A stretch of 62,042 nucleotides of DNA from Scenedesmus sp. ARA3 (lineage: Eukaryota; Chlorophyta; Chlorophyceae; Sphaeropleales; Scenedesmaceae), in contig RWJK01001928.1 of NCBI GenBank assembly GCA_004335835.1, positions 1-62,042 of the forward strand, in the 5' to 3' direction. The notes under the pieces are model-generated. The model was not told the origin of the DNA. It worked only from the letters and a program-made list of their open reading frames with translations, and searched no databases. The translations under genes were made by a program, and so were the position numbers. Below, in pieces: positions 11,863-22,841 of the stretch. How positions within the stretch are numbered: position 1 is the stretch's first letter; the number at the start of each line of letters is the position of its first letter.

Positions 11863-14195
11863 GCTCCGTTGCTGCTGCGCCCTTTGATGTTACCACTCTT
11901 CTTCTTCTTCCTCTTCTGCGCAGCCTTGCCATGTTCTGCCGCAATCGGCTGCTGCCTCTGCATGCAAGCTGCAGCATCACCTTGCTGCTGGGCTGCTGAT
12001 GCCGCCGCCCCAGCAGCAACAGCAGCAGCAGCAGCAGCTCTTGCATTCCTGTTGCTGCGGTTATGCCCCTCCACTGTTCTGTTTGTTGTCTGCGGCGCTT
12101 CTTGCACCGATCCCGCTGAAAAAATGCCATGGGATACCCAGGCACAGCACACAAGTGACACTGCGCAATCTACCCAAACATCAAAGAGTAACTTCTGTTG
12201 CTGATTCCACTGATGCCAACCCAGGAGCTGCAGAAGCCGGTGATACCGCAGTGCAAACAGGCGCACAGCAAAGTAGGCGAGGCATGCTGCTGCTTTGCAC
12301 ACCAGGACTTAGTCTTCCAGCAATATACTGATCACCTGAGCCAGGCCTGCTGACAGAATGCCATGGGTTGGCCAGTACATTATAACAGCAAAAGCCGCGT
12401 AATCCAACACAGTACCTAGCTTTGGCTGCTGCAGCTGACAGCCAGAACCCAACACCAGCACACCTGGCAGATAGTGCAACGCCAACACACGCAGAACACA
12501 GTACACCAGCCACACTGCCACTTTGCACCCCGTTACTTTGCTGGTTGATGCACTCCAAGCAGCCACATACTCAATTACACAACGGCAGCCGTCCTGCACG
12601 GCAGATGTCAGCCGCTGCCGCAGCGTGACACGCCGCCTCCTGCGCTTGCTGCTTGAATGCCAATGCAGCCACGGCACCGCTGCAAAGCAAGCCAGCATAG
12701 CAACCAACACCCCCCAGGCAGCCGGCGAGTCAACATTAAACCTTGTCATCCCAGACATATAGTCCGATACCCCGTCAAACCACTCATGCACTGCTTGCAG
12801 ATCCAGTGCAGTAAACAACATGTGCTCCTGCCCTACATCACCTCCGCCATGTACTGCAGCTCGTTCTGCAGCACCCTGCATTGTAGGTTCTGTTGCTGTA
12901 GATGCCACATCCCCTGAAGCTGCAGTTGGGGCATCCCAATAGACATGCTCAACCTGAACCAGCCAGCTCTCAGCACGCTTCAAGCAAGCGTTTAATAGCA
13001 TGCTGGCTGTGTGCACATGCACGCGTGCGCGCAACAGCGCTGTCCTGTCATCTGCTGACGTAACATCACCAAGGCAGCGGCTGCAGTGCTGGCGGCTGCC
13101 ACTTTTGGACAAGTAAACGCCTTTTGCCATGCTGTCTATGATACGAAACAGATTTCGCAGGTCTTTTACACACTCATGTGGCTGCTGTGCAACCCACTTC
13201 ATAAACATGTCACAACCGCGGTATGGCAGGCGGGTGCTAAGCTTATGTGTTGTAGCATGTGCCTGTTTGTTGCCAGCTGTGTGCAGGAAGTATACAGCTG
13301 CAGCCTTACTGGTCACCAGCTGGAGTGTGTCCTCATAGATGTCTGGTGCCTCCAGGCAGCGAATGCAGGTGCTGACCTCGCTGTGTGTCAGAAACCCAAT
13401 ACGCAACCGCAGCTGCGCATGCAAGTCGTTATAACATGTGTTACATGCCTTTGTGGTAGGCCTTGATGCTGCCATCTCCCAAGCTGCCCCCTCCCTGCTG
13501 CCTGCTGCTGCTGCCGCTGCCAGCTGCTTTGAAGGAGCCAACACTGTGCCAAACATCAGGTTTGCCAGCTTAGCATATACCCGCTGCCCATCTTCTGTCT
13601 GCGGCCATGCTTTGATTGTATGCTGGCAGGCGTAGCAGGCTTGCAGGCCTGCTGTGCTGGCATCTAGCCCAGCCTTGCGGGGACCCAACACTGGGTTGTT
13701 TGCAATCCATGCTTCACATTTAGCCACTGAGCAGCGCTCTGTTATCTCTGGCGGCCGGCCGGTTACAGACGTTGGGATGCCATGGTGAATGAAGCAAGAG
13801 TTTGCTACAAACAGATCCACTGATTGTTGGTTGGTCCAGGGATGCGGCAAGGTCTTGCAGCGGTAGCAGCTGCGCAGGTACTGGCCTAGCCCTGGTTCAC
13901 CTTTGTCTTTGATGAAATACGGGTTTGCCCATCCAGCAACGCAGCGGTTGCAGTCGGCCATGTCGCTCATTGGCCCAACTCCTGCAAGCCTATCCAGCTT
14001 GATGGGATATGGGTAGCTGTTGGTGGGGTTGGCAAGGTAGCTGCTGCTGCTGCTGTCCGCATTGCTGACGACGTGGCTGGTGCTAAAAGAATTATCAACT
14101 GTATTGAGAGCGACAAAGAATGCATGTATCGCAGGTGCGAAAGCAGCAAGCGAGGCTAGGAGCAGCATAGTGTGCTTGAGCCTGAAGGTACGCAT
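10521..14195 (-). CDS. Signal-peptide Cys-rich membrane protein with C-terminal RING finger (in-frame TAA)
   Basis: Exons on the minus strand: 14195-11651 and 11338-10521. The intron 11650-11339 joins phase 1 to phase 1 (CAAG/GTGCGTG donor, ACTTGCAG acceptor). The ATG opens a clear signal peptide (basic start, then LLLASLAAFAPAIHA). A luminal or extracellular region follows with repeated C-x2-C pairs (DCNRC, SCYRC, ACYAC, ACNTC, TCIRC, HCSRC). A membrane segment lies near residues 491-510, followed by an Arg-rich stretch and a hydrophobic two-helix module that occurs twice. Low-complexity Ala/Ser/Gln sequence precedes a C-terminal RING (CIVC, HLCMCGAC, CAVC), typical of E3 ubiquitin ligases. 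A TAA at 12309-12311 interrupts the frame after codon 628, between the two copies of the two-helix module; without it the protein would be about 1119 residues. Explanations are two products, a pseudogene, an unrecognised splice or a sequence error. Confidence 0.6.
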
Positions 14196-14837
14196 CTGTG
14201 TTGGCTATGACTTGCGAATGGATAAGAGCTTTTCTGTCTGCGATGACAGAGTTTGGATATACTTTCTCAAATATTTATGATGGTTGCAGGGCAGCGCAGT
14301 GGGAGGTTGTGACGATTCGAAATGGAAGCCGCGCCAAAGCACACCTGCAGGTGTCAGGTGACACAGCAACATGACAAACAGCCGATAGAAAAAAACTCGT
14401 TGAAAATTGAACCCAGACGATTCAGCAAGTGTCGCGCGCAAGTCAGGACATCATGCATGCCAGCAGGCTTCCTTGGAAGGCCCAGCCTGGCTGGCTGTGC
14501 TGCTGTCATACTCAGCACAACAAGCCAGGTAGGGCTGTGGAGCTGGTAACTCATATCGCACGAGCATGGATGCATGTTTCAGCAGCACATGTTATCACAA
14601 CACGCCAATGATCCTCTGTACGACAAAAACCAGCAACAGCAGCCACTTCTGTTCGTTCGCAGGATATCCTGCAACTATGGCCCATATGCAACTGCCACCG
14701 CCCTCACCAGCCACAGCGCTCAAATGAGCGCCTGAATCTGGCAAGCGCCCTGGCTACCAAGGCCACAAATGCCGCATCATGCCTCTGCCACCCTGTAAAG
14801 CTTCTACCACACCATGCACTGGCAGCTTCTACCAACC
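14196..14837. other. RING gene 5' flank and MLH1 3' flank
   Basis: Both neighbours are transcribed leftward, so this holds the MLH1 3' UTR and the promoter of the RING gene. An AT-rich patch (about 14253-14280, AAATATTTATG) lies just upstream of the RING ATG. About 23 bp overlapping the MLH1 stop (14833-14857) are repeated at 14701-14725, an echo of the MLH1 3' end. Confidence 0.5.
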
Positions 14838-17800
14838 TCACCAGCCACAGCGCTCAAACACCCTATACAGCTTCTCCATTGACGTCAGCAGCAGGACACT
14901 GCCATCCCTCGCCCTCTCTTTTGGCGGCCTGTACATCGCCTTCACGCCAGGCATCACCACATGCCGCAACAGCCACTCGCGCTGCTGCTGGTCCCGGTGT
15001 GCACCCAGCAAACCGCCTGCTGCTGCAGATGCTGCTGCCTTGCCTGGTGGTACTTGAGTCGGCGCAGCAGCGGACTGTCCTGCTGCTGCTGCTGCTTCAC
15101 CATCTATGTCCATTGGTTGTACACTGCCACCATCCTCTGTTGCATCAGCATCAGCACTGCAGGCGCCTGCAGCTGCAGATCCTGCAGACGTTGCTGCTGC
15201 CCCCTCCTGCTTGCTGGGCAGCAGCAGCGGCTGCAGCGCATAGAAGCCTGCTAGCACAGAGGCTAGGCTGGAAAAGCATGCCTGCTCTGTATCCCAATCC
15301 ACATCACGCACCAGCTGCAGCACCAGCTGCGGCAAGCTTGCTAGATCAGGCACATAGCCATTCAGCAGCAGGGGCAGCCCTGTCAGATGCAGCCCAGCCT
15401 GCTGCTGCTGCTGCTGGTCCCCTGGCAGGTCTGCATCCTGCTGTGCTGCTGCTGCTGCTGCTGCTTTGGGGTTGCTGCTGAAGGTGAGGCCCACATATTC
15501 CTGCAGCATCTCAGCTTTCTGTGTGAGCAGTGCCTCCACCAGCTCGCACAGCTCCTGTCTGCTGCTGCCAGGTTCCGGCTGCAGGCAGGGCAGAAGTAGC
15601 AGCAGAGTGCACAGGCAGAACAGTGCAGCGACAGTTGTCACACAAAAGGCTTGTCCAACCAGGTTCCTTATTACCTTTGAGGCACAGCAAGGCTATGGTG
15701 CAGCTATAGAAAGAGCAGTGCTGCATAGGCATCGCAGCACTTGCAAAAGATGTGATTGTGCCAACTGGCAAAGGCTGCAGCACCATGAAACAGATGGCTT
15801 CGAACAGCCCAGCACCCCAGCAGCAGCAGAAGCTTGATGCGCACCTGCCACCTGCCGGCACCCTCCTCCAACTGCAGCGCTGCCGCCATGAGCTGCTGCA
15901 CTCACAAACCGACAACAGACGTACACAATACAGCGGCAGCAGCGATGGATAGCGCACCTGCCACCTGCCGGCAGCCTCCTCCAACTGCAGCGCTGCCGNN
16001 NNNNNNNNNNNNNNNNNNNNNNNNNNNNNNNNNNNNNNNNNNNNNNNNGCGATGGATAGCGCACCTGCCACCTGCCGGCAGCCTCCTCCAACTGCAGCGC
16101 TGCCGCCATGAGCTGCCTCACTGGCAGCGGCTCCGCCAGCGCCATCACGCGCGGCGCCTCCCAGCGCGCCAGCAGCAGCTGCCGGAACAGGTCCCTGCTG
16201 ATGGCTGAGGTGTCCACCAGGTACAGCCGCGTGCCGTGCTGCAGCAGCGCCAGCCTGTCATCAGCCTGGCAGGGCAGTGGTGGTGCAGGCAGTGCAATGT
16301 ATCAATCAAGCAGATGTAATCATAGAGGAATGCTGGCGATGGCGTGCGATGGGTGAGACACACTCGTGTGTTGGCCAGGTAGAGGCGCGTGCCGTGCTGC
16401 AGCAGCAGCGCCAGCCTGTCGTCAGCCTGGAAGTGTGGTTGCAGAGCAGGCAGAGCAGGGTAGAATACAAGTAACTGTGACCGTTTAGGTGCAGAAAAGC
16501 AGCGTGAAGCATGCGGCAGCAGCGCCAGCCTGTCATTCGCTTGGGAGTGCAATGGTGGGGCGGCAGTGTATACTACATTCCTTTACATATTTTTCATTTT
16601 TTTGACAGCGATCAGAGCAACTGTGCAGGGAGGGGATGGCAGCGTTGCAGTGTGTCCCAGCAACAGCTGTAGCATCACCACACGCCCATCCCAAGCAAAC
16701 ACGCCGTGCGCACCCAGGTGTATGCCTGAACACGATCACAACTCCAACATATACACGGATAAACTGGACAGCAACAGCTGCAGCAAACAAATGTTCGTCG
16801 TAACTCACCATGCCCACCCAGGTGTGCTGCAGGAACAAATATGACGACACCAGCACACGCACCAAACAGCAACAGCTGCAGCACAGAGTTGTATGGCCCA
16901 ACTCACCATGCCCACCCAGGTGTGCTGCCTGAACAGCTCCTGCAGCTCCCCATGCACAGCAGCAGCCACCTCATCCAGCAGCTCATGCACACTGCTCAGC
17001 TGCGTCACAACAGGTGGTAGCTTCGGCTGCCGCGCAGCACGCAGCATGAACATCTGCTGCTGCTGCTGCTGCTGTGGCGCTTGCTGGCCCTGCCGATCCG
17101 CACCCTGCTGCTGCTGCTGCCACTCAGCTGCTGCAGCAGCCTCTTCTGCAGCTGCTGCCTGCAAGTGCAAGGCGGCATTGCTCAGCAGCACTGCACCGTC
17201 ACCAGCATCCCCATCCGCTGCACCGCCAACGCTGCTGCGGCCTGCAGCAGCACTTGACCGCCGCCGCGGAGCTGCTGCTGCTGCTGACGCCACCGCGGCA
17301 GCAGATGCCTGGGACACCAGGAAGCCATCAATGGTCTGCGACTTGTGATCTGTGCGGACCAGCTTCTCAGGCCTGTAGTATGGCTGCGTTTGGGGCGTCT
17401 GCTGCTGCGTCGCTGCTGTGCTTTGGCTCTTGCTGCTGCTGCTAGGCGGCCGCTGCGACGTACCAGCAGCAGCTGTCGCAGAGCCTGGCCGCGCAGAAGC
17501 TGGCCGGGAAGCTGCTTCTGCATCCTGCTGGTCAGCAGCAGCTGCTGCTGCTTCCCCTGGCTCCTCTGCTGTTGCCGCTGCTGCTGCTGCTGCTGGTGGT
17601 GCTGCCAGCAGCGAGGGTTTGTTGACTGCAAAGCTCCTGCTGTTCATTGAGGCTCGCAGCACGCCTTCCACTGCACCGCAGATGGCATCAATCACCTCCT
17701 GCTGGTGCAGAAACCCGACTTCCTTCTTGGTAGGGTGCACATTCACCTCCACATGGCGCGGCGGCAACTGCAGGTCCAGAAACACCCAGGCCTTGTTAGC

Positions 17801-19456
17801 CTTAGGGTTCTGCGCTACATACACCGCCTCTAGCGCCCGCTTCAGCTGCCCCTGATCTACCGGCCGCCCGTTGATGAACAGGATCAGCGTCGAGCGACGC
17901 CCGATGTGTGTTAGGTTACTGACAAAGCCGTCCACCTTGAACCCTAGTGGTCCATCAAGAGGCACAGCTGCACTGACATCCCCGCTGCCGCCAGTCAGCT
18001 GCAGCGGCAGCAGGCTGGCTGCCAGGTCAGGCCCAAAGAGGTTGCGGATGACGTCTAGGCGAGGTGATGTTGGCAGCGTGTGCAAGTCTGAGCGTGCCTC
18101 TCCCTGGCGCTTGAGCGTGAATCCTGCGGAGCCTGCCTTGTATATGGCGTACCTGCAGGCGGCAGCAACATAGTGCGTGCGTTGGAGGTGTGTTGGTACC
18201 AACTGGGTGAGGTGTGGTGCTTGCAGGAACACGAAGGTTGTGAGCTGGCAGTTGCGTGCTGGCCGTGCAAGCGTGCATAGCACAACGAAACAGCGCAGGC
18301 GATACAAGCAGTGCACATGATGTAGCAGGCAAGTATACTTGCAAGAGCGACGTTAATGCACATGCTTGATTGCCTGTCCCTTTGCCGATACGCAGTGTGC
18401 ATGTCTATCTTGCAGGACCCACTTTTGCAGCACGTCCAGGCACAGGTTGTGCTCCTCAGGGCCAGGCCTGAAAGCACGCTTACGTGGCAGCATGTTGTAG
18501 AACATGTCCTGCAAGCCAAAACAGTGGACACAAAGTTACAAGCCTTTGTTTTGTTGCAGGTTAAGAATGAGTAAGGGCATCCTGCAAGCATGTATGGTTG
18601 GTAGCAAGCAGCGGCGGCTGTTCCTGCAAGAGTTTCTGCATCCAATACCCAGCAAGCGCATGCTCGCTGCTGCGCGCCCCTGCTGTGCGCTACCATGTAC
18701 CGCTGCTGCACAGTGCATGCTCAATGATAGGCAACATAAGCACCATGTGCAGCGCTGTTGCCTGCATGCTGTGCTGCTGCCTCGGCTGCTGCATCAGTAA
18801 CAATGCCTTTGACTGTGCATGATGCAGGCAGCGGTGGCAGGTCAATACTGCTGGCTGCTGCGCCATCTTGAGCGTGCACGTGTGTGTTGTGTTTTATCTG
18901 CTGCTGCAGCAGCTGCTGCTGCAGCAGCTGCTGCTGCTGCTGTTGCAGCTGCAACAGTGCTGCACAACAACTGCACACGCACCTCAACGATGATGCTGGT
19001 GCCAGGCACAGCAGCAACAGGCTTCGGCCCTGGTGGCAGCATCTCGCCATCTGAGTACCTGACACGGTACCCATGCTGCATGCTGGCTGTCATGGTGGTT
19101 ACTGTGACGTGTGATACGAAGCTGATGCTCGCCAGGGCTTCACCACGGAAGCCCAATGTGCTGATTGTGTCTAGGTCCTCATAGGCCCGCAGCTTGCTGG
19201 TGGTGTGCCTGTGGCACAGTATAGGCAAGTCCTCCAGCCTGACACCACAGCCATCATCCTGGATTTGCATGTACTTCAAGCCTCCCTCCTTCAAGACCAC
19301 GGTGATGTGGCGGGCACCAGCATCCAACGAGTTCTCCAGCATTTCCTTCAGGGCAGAAGCTGGCCTTTGCACCACCTCGCCTGCAGCGATGCGGTGCACC
19401 ACTGCATCATCCAGGCGCTGGATCGCTGCAGGAACGGCTGCTGGCTGGCTTGCCAT
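14838..19456 (-). CDS. MLH1: DNA mismatch repair protein MLH1 (MutL homologue)
   Basis: Exons: 19456-18983, 18508-18423, 18152-16907, 16265-16065, 15578-14838, all GT-AG and in phase, about 915 residues. MLH1 pairs with a second MutL protein in the nucleus to couple mismatch recognition by MutS homologues to strand excision. The GHKL ATPase motifs are intact: ENSLDAG 41-47, DDGCG 67-71, HRHTTSK 82-88, GFRGEAL 102-108. The transducer domain carries [11 protein letters not shown]. The interdomain linker is expanded by Ala/Gln runs but keeps the SQTIDGFL motif. The C-terminal domain has [18 protein letters not shown] and ends ..VFERCGW, close to the conserved MLH1 FERC terminus. The FERC ending and lack of a PMS1-type endonuclease motif argue for MLH1 over PMS2/MLH3. 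The start is the first ATG before the conserved IQRLDD. Introns after exons 3 and 4 contain echo copies and one N gap. Confidence 0.95.
15839..16116 (-). repeat. Donor-side copies of MLH1 exon 4 around an assembly gap
   Basis: The end of exon 4 (..[16 protein letters not shown] and donor) is present at 16049-16116 (used in the model), again at 15942-15998 up to the gap edge, and a third time, slightly diverged, at 15839-15900. The last is a true older echo. The middle one is identical to the first and may be an assembly artefact. Confidence 0.85.
15999..16048. other. Assembly gap (50 N)
   Basis: Exactly 50 N. The 57 bases on the left (15942-15998) and the 57 bases on the right (16049-16105) are identical, which indicates an unmerged contig overlap. 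Confidence 0.95.
16375..16550 (-). repeat. Acceptor-side echoes of MLH1 exon 4
   Basis: The start of exon 4 ([19 protein letters not shown]; real copy ends at 16265) is repeated upstream on the minus strand at about 16375-16435 (reads [18 protein letters not shown]) and, more eroded, at about 16512-16550. Confidence 0.85.
16695..16832 (-). repeat. Donor-side echoes of MLH1 exon 3
   Basis: The end of exon 3 (HTWVGM plus GTGAGTT donor, real copy 16900-16945) is copied downstream at about 16790-16832, with acceptor-like CTGCAG in front and intact donor, and in a decayed form at about 16695-16732. Confidence 0.85.
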
Positions 19457-19876
19457 GTCGCCCAAATGTTCTATCGGCGCTGTGCACTCTTCAAGTTTGA
19501 AATTGGCGTGCCTACATCGTGCTGCAGAGTGAGGGCTGTCACCTCAGCGATCCAGTTCAATGCTTGCAAGACAATTAATGGCGTGCTGCATTTAGTGGCG
19601 AGCACATCAACCGTGTAGCTTTGAAAGAGCGCAGTACAACCAGGTGGAGTACAACCCCAGGTGACAATGTCAGTATTGGCGCTCCCTCACGACCATTTCA
19701 GCGCCTGCTCTCACTTTGACATGTACTCAGCACACCTATTTAATCATGTTAGCCATTGTACAGCAACTAAGAGCGGCCTTCGGCCTGCGGCAGTAGCAAC
19801 AAACTTTTAGTCATTGAACTTTGTGGGCTCGTGACTGCTTCAACAGGCTCGTCAATAAATTCTTCAAGCATTAGAC
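19457..19876. promoter_or_regulatory. Shared 5' region of MLH1 (-) and four-helix protein (+)
   Basis: About 420 bp separate the two divergent start codons, so this must contain both promoters. An AT-rich stretch, CACACCTATTTAATCATG near 19730-19748, is the only TATA-like candidate. No operator-like repeat is visible. Confidence 0.4.
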
Positions 19877-20803
19877 ATGGCCAAGCTTGCAGTCCACCCT
19901 CTGGCCCTGGCCTTCAACATCTTTGGCTTGTTGGTGTGGGTGATAGCTCTTGGAGGCACTGGCGGGGCAACTTACAGCTGCCAGACGACCAACTCCTATG
20001 AGTACTGTGCGAAAACATACCAAGTGAGCGTCAATGTCCTATCGCTGTGCTGTCTGTACTTGCTGCCCAGTTCAACCTCATTGCCTCTAGTGGCAAGCCT
20101 TTGCCTATCGCAGTCGTCATAGTATCATTATACTTTCAATAATGTTTTTCAAGCTCCCTGCAGTAGCATCTTGAAGCAGCCAAGGTTGTGTTTGACCAAA
20201 CAACCTTGCGCACGGGACAGTAGTGCCTGCAGCTTTTGCCGCTGAGATGATGCGTGCTTTAATAAAAACTGCGCGACACATACAATGAGGGGCACACGTT
20301 TAGGGCTGTACTAGATGCTCTTTGGCCAGCACTGCTGTGATGCTGGCTGCAGCATTGCTACTGCTGCATCATACCAACAAGCTGACAAGACACCTCACCC
20401 CTGGCACTGTCTTGCTGTCACGTCTTGTCACCTGCAGTGGGAGTGGTGGAACCTGTGGTTCGAGTTCGCGCTGCTGGTGGCACTGTTCATCACCAGCTTC
20501 ATTGAGCAGGCCTTCAAGCGTGGCCGCCTGGTGTTCCTGGCATTCTTCGTGATGGTCACCCAGGGCATCATGTGGTCAGCACATGACTTCATCACCACCC
20601 TTGTGCTGGGGCCCATCATGCTGCGTGATATAGGTCAGGATGCCAACAATGCTGCAACTGCAGGCTTTGTCCTGCTGGGCATGACCAACTTCGTCCTGAT
20701 CATCGTGCTGGGCAAGGACTTCGGTTACGATGCAGCAGCCCACAATAGCTACCAGCAGACCAACAGCGCAGCTATTCAGTTCCAGACAAGTGCTCCTGTG
20801 TAA
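19877..20803 (+). CDS. Small four-helix membrane protein, MARVEL/tetraspan-like
   Basis: Two exons, 19877-20023 and 20438-20803, joined in phase 0 (donor CAAGTGAGC, acceptor CACCTGCAG), 170 residues. Four hydrophobic segments are visible: near residues 9-27 (LALAFNIFGLLVWVIALGG), 54-70 (WFEFALLVALFITSFIE), 77-104 (LVFLAFFVMVTQGIMWSA..) and a last one AGFVLLGMTNFVLIIVLG, followed by a short polar Gln/Ser tail. The first loop has two cysteines (YSCQTT, YEYCAKT). This is the layout of MARVEL-type or other tetraspan membrane organisers, but I recognise no diagnostic signature, so the function is unknown. The ATG follows an AT-rich leader. The gene is divergent from MLH1. An additional small exon inside the 414-bp intron cannot be excluded. 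Confidence 0.7.
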
Positions 20804-22841
20804 GACATCGGCAGTGCGGCAAGTCCAGTGGCCGTAGCCGTAGTGGCCGTAGTGTCTGGCCGGCGTGAGAGCTGTCCTGCAGGGTGCAGGCATCCGGGGA
20901 CACTGTGTTGGGGAGTGTGAGAGCTGCTTAAACTTTTGGTGTTACAGGTATGATTACAATGCAAACAGCAATAGTGTTTGGAGGCCCAGCGGCAGCCATT
21001 ACTCTGCTGGCTAGGTGCACCACAGCCTGGTGACGTGCTGGCCGGCTTGCTGCCATTTGTACATTTCATATGTATTTGCAGCAGCTAAAATGCTGATACC
21101 GTGGCTGATACTTGGTGTGCAAAGTGCCATTACCTTTCTTGCGGATTGCAGCAGGCGTGTAGTGCAGCGCATGTGCTGCCCAAGCAATGCCTGCACCCAC
21201 CTGCTGGAAATGCACATGTGAATTTCAACTGGTGTCTTTTGTTGTGGCGTGGATGCACGCTCTGGTAGGTGTGAAGCTGGCTGCAGCGGCCCCGAGCATC
21301 CCTTAGGTGCTAGACTGTCCACAGGACAACTGGCAGCAGATTGCAGCAGTAGTTGCACTGCAACCTAGGGCGCGTTACTGAAATATGTAATGATGCTTTA
21401 CCTCAGCCAGCAGGATGTGGTGGTGTGTGTTTATTTGTGCATTTTATATTCAGAGATGGTTTAGTGCAGTGGCTTTGGCACGGATATTCCACATAGGATT
21501 ACTGCAGCGGAGGGCATTGTCCATCTTCAAGGTGCTGCAGCAGCAGGATGTTCAACATCATTGTATGACCACTCCAGCACAAACATGATGTTGGCGAGAC
21601 CCATGCACCGGCCAGCTCTGCTGAATGGATGCGTGTGTGTGTGCTCAGCCGATACATTTCCTGGCTGCATTGCCCACTGCAAAGTGGCAGGTGGCCTGGC
21701 CATGGGCCATGGTCGCTGCGCTTCTGTTCTTGGTTGCTGGAGATTAAGATGCAAGGCACTTTCATGGGTTGCAAAGGATGATAACGCCAAGGTAACATAT
21801 GTGTGCAAAGTTTGCGCATGTGCCCTGTCAGCCGGTCTGTGCGGTTGATCAGCAGTCCTGTTGTCTAGAACAGTGTGCTTCAACACTCACGATGCCAAGC
21901 ACAGGCATATCAGCGGCAGGCTCTTCACCCTACCAACCATGCACGAGTTGCACCACATGTGGCATGTACAGAAGCTGCATGTGTGCGGCAAGATCATGTA
22001 TGTGTGTTCATATGCTTCAAGCTTAAGTTAAGCCAGCTGGCTTATGCTGGCACCGGTGACGAATTAAACAAGTTCTCAGCAAGAGCCGAAGGCCTGTAAG
22101 TTACTCACCACCCAAGCATTGCAATAGAGTACACACCTATCCTTCCAACTCTGCAATGGTAAGCTCACTGAATGGATACCTAATGACAGGTTCAATGGGC
22201 AGTGACAATACCTTAGGGGTATAATCATATCCTCAGCAGGTCACGCAAAACCAAGGGGCGCTGATGCTGAAATGGTGCTATAAGAGCTCATCGTGGTAAC
22301 CGTGTTGCTGATGACGCCCTACAGCGGTTGCTGATGACGCAAACCACATTTTCACATTTTGGAAGTTACAAGCGTAACCTCGCCCGTTGGGGAGCCAATG
22401 ACAGGCTCATTCACTTGAACCAGCGCGCCACCGTGACCCCAGCCCGTTGGCGCGGTATGCAGAGCGATGGCTGCTGCACTTGTCTGCACTCAGGAAAAGC
22501 CAGCGCACAGCCCACACTTGTTCTGGCTTCTAGAAACTGTAACTGCTCACACGGCACAAACTGTACATACGTGGTAAGCTCAAGGACAGCATCCATTGAT
22601 GATTAGGAAGGGCATCCTCTGACACACACTGTATACTGAATGCCAGTCTTGACTGGGCTGCACACGCTGTGCAGAGATTGCACACAGCAACCACGTCACA
22701 TCCAGCACTTTGATTCATTACCAGCATGGACGCTGCACGCCCTGCACGGCAGCATTTTTGTTTTCATCACAACCTTTTGTGCACAAGTCTGCTCACAGTT
22801 TCCACAACACTGATGCTCAGCATGCTTTCAAATACATCACG
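20804..22841. other. Convergent intergenic region / 3' UTRs
   Basis: No coding exon is supportable. TGTAA at 21386-21390 (+) and TTACA at 22366-22370 (TGTAA on the minus strand) are candidate polyadenylation signals for the flanking genes. A short GGCCGTAGCCGTAGTGGCC-type repeat lies near 20828-20856, and GTTGCTGATGACGC occurs twice near 22302-22340. Confidence 0.45.

Noticed and set aside
18890..18960. Palindromic CTGCTGCTGCAGCAG stretch as a transcription terminator or regulatory hairpin
   Set aside because: It lies within MLH1 intron 1 and is simply mixed CTG/CAG microsatellite sequence.
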